A stretch of DNA of 6,282 bases, from the NCBI GenBank assembly GCA_002365865.1, contig DFAQ01000015.1:1-6282 (forward strand). The letters are read 5' to 3'. Both the position numbers and the translations under genes were made by a program. The DNA is from Pelotomaculum sp. UBA3102. Lineage in GTDB: Bacteria > Bacillota > Desulfotomaculia > Desulfotomaculales > Pelotomaculaceae. Below, in pieces: positions 1-6,169 of this stretch. The notes under the pieces are model-generated. The model searched no databases. It was given only the letters and a program-made list of their open reading frames with translations, and was not told where the DNA came from. Numbering within the stretch: the stretch's first letter is position 1; every line of letters begins with the position of its first letter.

Positions 1-140
1 ATGCTTACAAAGCAAAATGCTCTTAAAGAAACGGTATTGACAACAGTCATTGTTTTTTTGGACCAGTTATATTACAATTTATCCATAATTGGTTAATAAA
101 AAATTTAATTTCAAAATATTTTATGTTTTTTATTCTATTC
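1..140. other. AT-rich upstream region of the DUF1015 gene
   Basis: This stretch is strongly AT-rich compared with the gene that follows and carries no convincing gene. A frame open from position 1 to a TAA at 94-96 encodes 31 residues, but it has no ribosome binding site and no recognisable product. A perfect TTGACA lies at 37-42, but 17 bases downstream there is GGACCA rather than a -10 box, and the nearest TATATT (68-73) is 25 bases away. The promoter of the downstream gene probably lies here, but I cannot place it. Confidence 0.5.
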
Positions 141-146
141 AGGAGG
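141..146 (+). promoter_or_regulatory. Ribosome binding site fixing the start of the DUF1015 gene
   Basis: A perfect AGGAGG sits 6 bases before the ATG at 153. It rules out the in-frame ATG at 123, which lies upstream of this site and would add ten residues encoded by AT-rich leader sequence. Confidence 0.9.
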
Positions 147-152
147 ACGATC

Positions 153-1601
153 ATGGCTGTTGTTGTTCCCTTCAAAGGACTGCGCTATAACCAGAATACC
201 GTGAAAAACTTGGCGGACGTGGTTACCCCGCCTTACGACGTCATCGACACCGCTGCCCAGGACCGTTACTATAAGCGCCACCCGCACAACGTAATCCGCC
301 TGGAATACGGCAAGACCGGACCGTTTGACAACGAAGCCCACAACCGGTATACCCGGGCGGCTGCAGAATTAAGTGCCTGGCTGGAAAACAACGTGCTCGT
401 CTCTGAATCCGGCCCGGCGCTGTACTTTTACGAGCAGGAGTTCACCCTGGAAGGAGAAAGAAAAATCCGCAGCGGTTTTATCTGCGGGGTCAGACTGGAA
501 CCTTATGCCAAAGGGGTCATACTTCCCCACGAAGAAACCATGCCGAAACACAAAGCCGACCGGTTAAAACTGATGCGGGCCTGCCGGGCCAATTTCAGCC
601 CGATCTTCGGCCTTTTTACCGATCCGAAGATGAATGTGGACTCGGCCCTGCGGGAAGCAGTTAAGGAGTCCTCCCCGGATGTCAGTTTCACGGATGAAAC
701 CGGAGAAATACACCAGATGTGGGTGGTTACGGATCCCGGCGTGATCTGCGAAGTGCAGCAGGTAATGGCGGACAAGCGGATCTTTATCGCCGACGGGCAC
801 CATCGTTACGAGACCGCCCTGAATTACAAGCGGGAACGGGAGGCAGCCGGCGGTGACGGGTCCGGGGCTGAAATCCTTTCCGTCACCGGTTCGTGCTGTA
901 CCGGGCCGGACGGCAGTTGCTGTTCGTCCGGCAAAGAGCCCGCCTACAACTACGTGATGATGACCCTGGTCAACCTTTATGACCCGGGTCTGGTCGCCTT
1001 ACCCACCCACCGGCTGGTCAGAGGCGTAACCGGACTGGATAAGAAACGGCTGGTGGAACAGTTAAAAGAAAGCTTTGACGTAGAGAAATACCCCCTGGCG
1101 AAAGACAGGAACAACTTCCAGGAGTTTCTGAGGCTGCTGGCAAAAAAGGGGCAGGTCTGCCACCACGACGGTCTCAATTCGGCGGCAACCGAAACGAAGG
1201 GCACTGTTCCCCACCGTCACGTATTCGGCCTTTACACGGGAGAGGACCAGCTCTACCTTCTTTCACTGAGCAACGAAAAAGCACTGTACCGGATGATGCC
1301 GCAAGACAAATCACCCGCCTGGCAGGGACTGGACGTCTCGGTGCTGCACACTTTGATTATTGAAAAATACCTGGGCATCTGCGGTGAGTTAAGGGCCAAG
1401 GCGGAACACATCACCTACACCCGCGAGGAAGAAGGGGCACTGGCCGCCGTGGACACGGGACAATACCAGCTGGCATTCTTCTTGAACCCCACCCTGGTGG
1501 AGGAGGTCACAGCAGTGGCCGCCGGCGGTGAAAAAATGCCGCAAAAAAGCACTTTCTTTTACCCGAAGCTGATTACCGGGCTGGTTATAAACCAACTATA
1601 A
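153..1601 (+). CDS. DUF1015 family protein with a cysteine-rich insert
   Basis: This 482-residue soluble protein belongs to the DUF1015 family (COG4198), which is widespread in Clostridia and of unknown biochemical function. Family hallmarks are visible: an N-terminal PFKGLRYN segment, TPPYDVID at residues 25-32, ADGHHRYETA around 213-222, then YNYVMMTLVN and PTHRLV, and LDVSVLH nearer the C-terminus. No signal peptide or membrane segment is seen, so it is probably cytoplasmic. The D214-G-H-H-R218 segment looks like the DGHHR motif of ParB-like folds; this is a resemblance only. Between the DGHHR region and the YNYVMM segment lies a Gly/Ser/Cys-rich insert with two Cys-Cys pairs (248-249 and 256-257). 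The ATG at 153 is chosen because of the AGGAGG at 141-146. The gene is convergent with the polysaccharide operon and appears to be its own transcription unit. Family assignment is firm; function is unknown. Confidence 0.9.
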   Translation: MAVVVPFKGLRYNQNTVKNLADVVTPPYDVIDTAAQDRYYKRHPHNVIRLEYGKTGPFDNEAHNRYTRAAAELSAWLENNVLVSESGPALYFYEQEFTLEGERKIRSGFICGVRLEPYAKGVILPHEETMPKHKADRLKLMRACRANFSPIFGLFTDPKMNVDSALREAVKESSPDVSFTDETGEIHQMWVVTDPGVICEVQQVMADKRIFIADGHHRYETALNYKREREAAGGDGSGAEILSVTGSCCTGPDGSCCSSGKEPAYNYVMMTLVNLYDPGLVALPTHRLVRGVTGLDKKRLVEQLKESFDVEKYPLAKDRNNFQEFLRLLAKKGQVCHHDGLNSAATETKGTVPHRHVFGLYTGEDQLYLLSLSNEKALYRMMPQDKSPAWQGLDVSVLHTLIIEKYLGICGELRAKAEHITYTREEEGALAAVDTGQYQLAFFLNPTLVEEVTAVAAGGEKMPQKSTFFYPKLITGLVINQL

Positions 1602-1616
1602 AAAGGCCTACATGTC

Positions 1617-2900
1617 CTAGCTAACAGAAGCACTGTCCGGCGGGGCGGAACTGCGCCAGAAGTTCATGAAGAAAACCAGGAAAACGCTCACCATCAGGCC
1701 CAGCACGCCGGCCACGGCCATATTCAACATCTTGCGGGGGCCTACCGGGTTTTCCGGCTCTACCGCCGGGCGGAGCAAAACAAGATTATTTTCTCCCACC
1801 TGAACGGCTTTGCTCAGTTTCGTTTCCTCGTACCGCTCCGCCAGCGCTTTATAATTATCCCGCAGCATGTTTACTTTCTGTTCCAGCCGGTCGTTTTCCG
1901 CACGCTTCTCCGCCAGTTCGGCCTGTAAGCTCTCCAATTCCTTCTGGGCCAGGGAAATTTGCACTTTTAACTGTTCCTGCTGAGCGGACAGGTAGGCCAG
2001 GGTTTTCTTTAAATCGGCCCTTTGTTCAATCAGGCTTATGTAAACAGGGTTTATTTCCTCGCTCTGCATCCTCAGGCCGGAAAGATCCTTCACCGAAGCG
2101 CCGGTCGCCGCACCCGCGGCATTAAATAGATAAGCATCGTCCGCCAGGGTTTTCTCGGTTACCAGCTTTTCCGGAGTTTCCGCCAAACTGCTTTCTACCT
2201 GCTTAAGTGAAGCCCTTTCTTGTTCAATCTGAACCCGGTTACGTATCAACTGGTTCTTAAAATCAGTCAGCAGGGCAAGCTTGGCGTCAATTTCCTCTTC
2301 CAGTTCCCGGACCCCGCCGGGTTGCGCCAAAAACTTCTGGTACTCGTCCACTGCCGCGGCCAGTTCTTTTTCCTGCTCTTCAATCTGCGCACCCAAAAAC
2401 TCCACCGACATGCCGAGCTGGTGGGTGGTTTTTTCCGAAATATATTGAACAAAGTTTTCAGCCAGTACATTGGCGATGGATGCAGTTAGAACCGGATCAG
2501 ACCCTGAGACGGTGATCCTGATCAAATTAGTACCCTTGACCACCTCGGTTTTAACGGCATTTGTCAAACTTTTTATACTGTATTCCCCGGCATCCAGGTT
2601 TAACTCCTTGATTACCTTTTGTAAAATCCACGGGTCAGTCACCTGCTGGCGGTAAGCTTCTACAGTCATTTCCGGAGATTTGGACAGGCTGCTTAATAAA
2701 GTCTCCAGCGACCCGGCTTCAGGTACCGCCTGGGGCTGCTGCTTAACCATGACGGTAGCCTTGGCCTCGTACTTTTCAGGCAATACAAAAAAGCTGAGTG
2801 TGCCGGCAAGCAGCACAGAAACAAAACAAATCCCTAAAATTATCCACTTGCCATTAATTAATACTTCAATCAATTCGCGAAGGTTAATTTCTTCTTCCAA
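1617..2900 (-). CDS. Wzz/chain-length determinant family polysaccharide co-polymerase
   Basis: This 427-residue inner-membrane protein would regulate the length or export of a surface polysaccharide. The architecture is classic: a short cytoplasmic N-terminus with LRELIEVL; a first membrane helix at about residues 19-40; a Wzz-type domain opening with YEAKATVMV; a long extracytoplasmic region rich in Glu, Lys, Gln and Leu, predicted coiled coil at roughly 165-250 and 285-360; then the proline-containing P-x3-P-x2-P-x2-P-R motif (378-389) just before a second helix at 392-415. Only about a dozen residues follow, so no Walker A/B tyrosine-kinase domain is fused. At 427 residues it is far longer than the typical Gram-positive kinase-modulator form of roughly 230-250 residues. 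The start is TTG, supported by an AAGGAG site and an in-frame TAG eight codons upstream. It is the last gene of the operon, 89 bases after the dehydratase stop. Confidence 0.88.
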   Translation of the reverse strand: MEEEINLRELIEVLINGKWIILGICFVSVLLAGTLSFFVLPEKYEAKATVMVKQQPQAVPEAGSLETLLSSLSKSPEMTVEAYRQQVTDPWILQKVIKELNLDAGEYSIKSLTNAVKTEVVKGTNLIRITVSGSDPVLTASIANVLAENFVQYISEKTTHQLGMSVEFLGAQIEEQEKELAAAVDEYQKFLAQPGGVRELEEEIDAKLALLTDFKNQLIRNRVQIEQERASLKQVESSLAETPEKLVTEKTLADDAYLFNAAGAATGASVKDLSGLRMQSEEINPVYISLIEQRADLKKTLAYLSAQQEQLKVQISLAQKELESLQAELAEKRAENDRLEQKVNMLRDNYKALAERYEETKLSKAVQVGENNLVLLRPAVEPENPVGPRKMLNMAVAGVLGLMVSVFLVFFMNFWRSSAPPDSASVS

Positions 2901-2909
2901 ACTACCCAG

Positions 2910-2915
2910 CTCCTT
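2910..2915 (-). promoter_or_regulatory. Ribosome binding site for the TTG start of the Wzz gene
   Basis: AAGGAG on the minus strand lies 9 bases before the TTG at 2898-2900. With no in-frame ATG or GTG between the upstream stop (2919-2921) and this codon, it supports TTG as the true start. Confidence 0.75.
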
Positions 2916-2953
2916 ATGCTATTTATTTACGCCGCATACCGCATCTTCCAGGT

Positions 2954-2982
2954 ACACGCGTTCCCTGATAAAGACACGCGTT
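2954..2982. repeat. Pair of ACACGCGTT direct repeats between the dehydratase and Wzz genes
   Basis: ACACGCGTT occurs at 2954-2962 and again at 2974-2982, exactly 20 bases apart. Each copy contains the palindrome ACGCGT (2956-2961 and 2976-2981), so in RNA the two copies could also pair with each other across a 14-base loop. No T-run follows, so it does not look like an intrinsic terminator. It could be a paired operator two helical turns apart, an RNA structure, or chance. Confidence 0.35.
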
Positions 2983-2989
2983 TTCCAGC

Positions 2990-4918
2990 TTAACGCACTG
3001 CTGCCACACCAGCTGTTTTATTTTCGTAGTCCCCCTGCAGCTTTAGCTCTACAACAGGATCTCTGGTTGTTCTATGCCTGGCGGTCTTAAATTCGGGCAC
3101 AACATCTTGCAAAAGCCTGGCAACTTCTACGTCACCCGGCGCCCAATACGGTTCCTGGACGATCTCTAACAAATTGTTAACCTTGTTCTCGTCCGGCTTG
3201 TCCACTTTAGCGATAAATATCCGGTTGTGCTTTGTAACATTAACCCCTTCAGTGCTGGTCATCAATTCTTCATAGAGCTTTTCACCAGGACGTATTCCTG
3301 TAAATACTATTTCAATATCCTCTTCAGGCTCAAACCCAGATAAGAGGATCATGCTTTTTGCCAGGTCTAATATTTTAACAGGTTCTCCCATATCCAGAAC
3401 AAAGACTTCGCCGCCCCCGGCCAGCGCCCCCGCCTGGATGACCAGCTGCACCGCTTCCGGGATGGTCATGAAATAACGGGTCATGTCGGGGTGGGTCACC
3501 GTCACCGGACCGCCCGCGGCAATCTGCTCCTTGAACAGCGGCACCACGCTCCCCCGGCTCCCCAGGACATTGCCGAACCGGACGGCGGCAAACCTTGTCT
3601 TGCTGTACCTGCCCGCTTGCTGGACAACCATCTCCGCCACCCGCTTGGTGGCACCCATAATGCTGGTGGGATTAACCGCCTTGTCCGTGGATACCGATAT
3701 AAATGTCTCAGCGCCATGCCGGCTTGCCGCCGCAGCCACGGCATATGTGCCCAAAACATTGTTTTTAACCGCCTCCGCCGCGTTATATTCCATCAGCGGG
3801 ACGTGCTTGTGGGCGGCGGCATGGAATACCACCCCGGGTTTATATAATTGAAACAGCCTGGAAACAGCAACTTTGTCCCTTACATCAACAATAACCGGTT
3901 TGAGTTCCAGTTCCGGGTACGTTCCGCTGAGCTCCTTGTGTATTTGATAAATACTGTTTTCACCATGCCCCAGCAAAATCAACGCCTTGGGTTGGAACTG
4001 GGCCACCTGGCGGCATAATTCCGAACCGATAGAACCCCCGGCACCGGTGACCAATACCGTTCTGCCAGTCAAATAACCCGCTATCGACTCCAGGTCCACT
4101 TCCACAGGTTCGCGCCCCAAAATATCTTCTATCCGGACCTCCCTAATCTGGCTGACTGAGACCTTCCCATTAATTAGTTCGTTCATCCCTGGTAATATTT
4201 TTAACCCGGCAGGCGTCTTTCGGCATATCTCCACAATTTCCCGGATCTCCCGCCCGGGAGCCGAGGGAATAGCTATAATTATCTCCTGCACACCGTAGTT
4301 CTCCACCAGCCTGGGTATATCTTCCCTGCCGCCCAGCACCCGCAAGCCGAACATTTCCAGCCCGCGTTTGGACCGGTCATCATCTACAAATCCCACCGGC
4401 ACAATACGGCCGGTATTATGATTATGACTGCATAGCTCCCGGGCCACGGCCGCCCCGGCGTCTCCCGCCCCGACAATCAAAACCGGTTTTCCAGCGCGCA
4501 ACTTTCCATTATGCAGGTAACTGTCCCTGAACAGCCGCCAGGAAAACCTCGACCCCCCAACAAAGAGTACCGCCGCCATCCAGGCCAGAACGAACACGCT
4601 GCGCGGCAGGGGCAAAGAACCGCCCTTCATCCAGAAATAAGTCAAGGAAATGTTCAACACCATGCCCACTGTAACGGAATAAACTATGGACAGCAGCTCG
4701 CCCAGGCTGGCGTACTGCCACATGCGCCTGTAGAGGCCAAAAGCTAAAAAACACCCCAGCCAGATAACAGTAAAAAAGGGCGCCAGCTCTTTATAGGCGG
4801 CCAGGTTGTGCTGCGGCACCGCACCTTCAAAACGCAGCCACAGCGCCAGCAAAAAAGCAAAATTTACTAAAATGCCGTCTATTAAAAGTAAAGCCAGCAC
4901 CCGCTTGCGAACAGCCAA
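2990..4918 (-). CDS. Membrane-bound nucleotide-sugar 4,6-dehydratase, WbpM/CapD (large FlaA1) type
   Basis: This is a 642-residue protein of the extended SDR family. Relatives convert UDP-GlcNAc to the UDP-4-keto-6-deoxy sugar that feeds 6-deoxyhexosamine synthesis. In order (from the 4918 start): RKR then four membrane helices within about residues 7-125; a first Rossmann-type domain with GAGDAG at 150-155; and the catalytic SDR domain with GAGGSIG at 292-298, HAAAHKHVP at 366-374, STDKAVNP from 410, and MGATK at 421-425. The catalytic set is therefore S410/M421/K425, with Met where most SDR enzymes have Tyr, as in WbpM. IRPGEKLYEE near 542-551 is also family-typical. The reading frame is open to an ATG at 4996 (668 residues). 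The TTG at 4918 is preferred because a GGGGGGAG site lies 6 bases upstream and the N-terminus then matches relatives, while the ATG has no ribosome binding site. Function is fairly certain; the start is less so. Confidence 0.9.
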   Translation of the reverse strand: MAVRKRVLALLLIDGILVNFAFLLALWLRFEGAVPQHNLAAYKELAPFFTVIWLGCFLAFGLYRRMWQYASLGELLSIVYSVTVGMVLNISLTYFWMKGGSLPLPRSVFVLAWMAAVLFVGGSRFSWRLFRDSYLHNGKLRAGKPVLIVGAGDAGAAVARELCSHNHNTGRIVPVGFVDDDRSKRGLEMFGLRVLGGREDIPRLVENYGVQEIIIAIPSAPGREIREIVEICRKTPAGLKILPGMNELINGKVSVSQIREVRIEDILGREPVEVDLESIAGYLTGRTVLVTGAGGSIGSELCRQVAQFQPKALILLGHGENSIYQIHKELSGTYPELELKPVIVDVRDKVAVSRLFQLYKPGVVFHAAAHKHVPLMEYNAAEAVKNNVLGTYAVAAAASRHGAETFISVSTDKAVNPTSIMGATKRVAEMVVQQAGRYSKTRFAAVRFGNVLGSRGSVVPLFKEQIAAGGPVTVTHPDMTRYFMTIPEAVQLVIQAGALAGGGEVFVLDMGEPVKILDLAKSMILLSGFEPEEDIEIVFTGIRPGEKLYEELMTSTEGVNVTKHNRIFIAKVDKPDENKVNNLLEIVQEPYWAPGDVEVARLLQDVVPEFKTARHRTTRDPVVELKLQGDYENKTAGVAAVR

Positions 4919-5101
4919 AACCTTCTCCCCCCGAACCCTAAAAAACAACAAATATTGCAATACATTTTCGACAAAAGTTAGGTTTTTCCTGCTCATGAAA
5001 TTATTATCTTACGATCTACATAATAATGGCCCAGTTCATATGCAAAGTTAAAACGTTAACATCGAGCACCACTTCGATGACATCTTCCATGATGCGGGGA
5101 A
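4919..5101 (-). other. Spacer between the transferase and dehydratase genes
   Basis: This 183-base gap (105 if the ATG at 4996 is used) is unusually long for an operon in which the preceding junction is 24 bases. It holds an inverted repeat CATCGA/TCGATG (5060-5065 and 5074-5079, 8-base loop), without a T-run. It also holds a weak promoter-like pair on the minus strand, TTAACT (5046-5051) and CATTAT (5023-5028) spaced 17 bases, each matching consensus at four of six positions. An internal promoter or attenuation site is possible but unproven. Confidence 0.35.
4925..4932 (-). promoter_or_regulatory. Ribosome binding site favouring the TTG start of the dehydratase
   Basis: GGGGGGAG on the minus strand ends 6 bases before the TTG at 4916-4918, and the following AAGG also matches Shine-Dalgarno sequence. 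The rival ATG at 4994-4996 is preceded only by AT-rich sequence with no purine-rich site. Confidence 0.55.
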
Positions 5102-6145
5102 TCACATATGCGGAGATAGCGAAGAAGGCCGATCATATGTGCAGCGCCGAATGACCTCAGCACGAACGATAATTAATACAAGCGCAACCAGCACTGAGAT
5201 TACAGGTAAAAACCTGGACCACAAAGAGACAACAACCGCTGCACCAGCTAGTACCACATTCAGAACGATCACCGCGAAAGCGACCTGTTTATGGCTGTAG
5301 CCAGCTTGTACAGCCAACTGGTACGCATGGGTCCGGTGGGCTTCGGTCCAGCGTTCGCCCCTCCTGATTCTCCTGAGCAGCGTGGCTGTTGCATCTACAA
5401 TAAAAACGCCCAAAAGCATCCACCAGACTAACAGCGGCAGAGCGCCGCTGTTCTCAGATGCAACGGCCAGGACGGCAAATACAAAACCAAGCAGACCGCT
5501 ACCAACGTCACCCATAAATATTTTTGCTGGTGGCCAGTTCCAAACTAAAAAGCCTGCTACTGAACATGCCAGCAATCCACATACAATAGCCAACGGCAAA
5601 AACCCATTAAAAAATAAAAAAACTCCTGCTGCACAGGCAACACTAATTGTTTCTGTACCAGCTATTCCGTCTATTCCGTCCATAAAATTGTAAAGATTAA
5701 TCATCCAGACAATGCCTATTGTTGCTAGAAACGCACCAATCCAATAAAGCTTGAATTCAGTAAAACCAAGATTTAGAGCAGGAAGCCCCTCTAACCAGCA
5801 TAAAGACCAAACAGCAGCTAGAAAGTGAATTATAATACGCAGTCGAGCCGATAATTGTTTTTTATCATCAATCCAGCCAATGCCTGCCACCAGCAATCCC
5901 CCGCCACATAACGCAATGGCGAGGCGCACTGGTACCACGCCAGCTAAGGCAAAAAGCGCGACCGCTGTAATAAATAAGACCGCCATCGGCAAACCACCGC
6001 CCCGGGGCGTAGGATGGTTATGTGAACTACGGGCATTAGGGATGTCCAGAATTTCTTTGTTTAAAGCATATTTTCGCATTAACCCAGTCCCTATGAAGGA
6101 TAAAAAGAAAACCAAAAAAATAATAAACACGATCCAAGCGCTCAC
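5102..6145 (-). CDS. Undecaprenyl-phosphate sugar-1-phosphate transferase, MraY/WecA superfamily (WbpL/WbcO-like)
   Basis: This 347-residue polytopic membrane protein would transfer a sugar-1-phosphate from a UDP-sugar to undecaprenyl phosphate on the cytoplasmic face, starting a glycan repeat unit. About ten hydrophobic helices span its length. Signature loops are all present: RSSH..PTPRGGG at 39-51; the DD pair D93-D94 (metal or substrate binding in the superfamily); NLYNFMDGIDG at 150-160; NWPPAKIFMGDVGS at 203-216 with the conserved Asp213; and AHRTHAYQ at 269-276. The RSSH-PTPRGGG and HR.HAYQ forms are those of the WbpL/WbcO group, which start O-antigen chains with QuiNAc or FucNAc, rather than MraY itself. 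The start is GTG, with a purine-rich site at 6157-6166 and an in-frame TAG nine codons upstream; a downstream ATG at residue 23 would remove the first helix. It follows the SDR gene by 24 bases. Exact sugar specificity cannot be read from sequence. Confidence 0.9.
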   Translation of the reverse strand: MSAWIVFIIFLVFFLSFIGTGLMRKYALNKEILDIPNARSSHNHPTPRGGGLPMAVLFITAVALFALAGVVPVRLAIALCGGGLLVAGIGWIDDKKQLSARLRIIIHFLAAVWSLCWLEGLPALNLGFTEFKLYWIGAFLATIGIVWMINLYNFMDGIDGIAGTETISVACAAGVFLFFNGFLPLAIVCGLLACSVAGFLVWNWPPAKIFMGDVGSGLLGFVFAVLAVASENSGALPLLVWWMLLGVFIVDATATLLRRIRRGERWTEAHRTHAYQLAVQAGYSHKQVAFAVIVLNVVLAGAAVVVSLWSRFLPVISVLVALVLIIVRAEVIRRCTYDRPSSLSPHM

Positions 6146-6156
6146 GGTGTTAAGAA

Positions 6157-6166
6157 CCCCTTCCTT
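6157..6166 (-). promoter_or_regulatory. Purine-rich ribosome binding site for the GTG start of the transferase
   Basis: AAGGAAGGGG on the minus strand ends 11 bases before the GTG at 6143-6145. It lies in the 24-base gap after the upstream gene's stop codon, so translation of the two genes is closely linked. Confidence 0.55.
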
Positions 6167-6169
6167 TAC

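Noticed and set aside
37..73. TTGACA at 37-42 as a sigma-A promoter with TATATT at 68-73
   Set aside because: The spacing is 25 bases, well beyond the usable 16-18; the position at 17 bases reads GGACCA.
1..96. Open frame of 31 codons from the first base to a TAA at 94-96
   Set aside because: AT-rich, no ribosome binding site visible, no recognisable product; could be spacer or the tail of an upstream gene, and cannot be supported either way.
1602..1616. Bidirectional terminator between the convergent genes
   Set aside because: Only 15 bases separate the stops; an AGGCCT and an ACATGT palindrome are present but there is no stable stem followed by a T-run.
3483..3851. Plus-strand open frames opposite the dehydratase gene
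   Set aside because: Antisense shadows in a GC-rich region with biased codon positions; the minus-strand frame carries the catalytic motifs.
4247..4260. Inverted repeat CTCCCG/CGGGAG with a 2-base loop
   Set aside because: Lies inside the dehydratase coding sequence in a GC-rich stretch, with no T-run; most likely incidental.
5103..5141. CACATATG / CATATGTG inverted repeat at the end of the transferase gene
   Set aside because: Only 8-base arms with a 23-base gap, partly built from CATATG, which is itself palindromic and also occurs at 5037-5042; no terminator or transposon-end features accompany it.
5382..5693. Plus-strand open frame of about 100 codons opposite the transferase gene
   Set aside because: Antisense shadow of a gene with all family motifs intact; no ribosome binding site or recognisable product.
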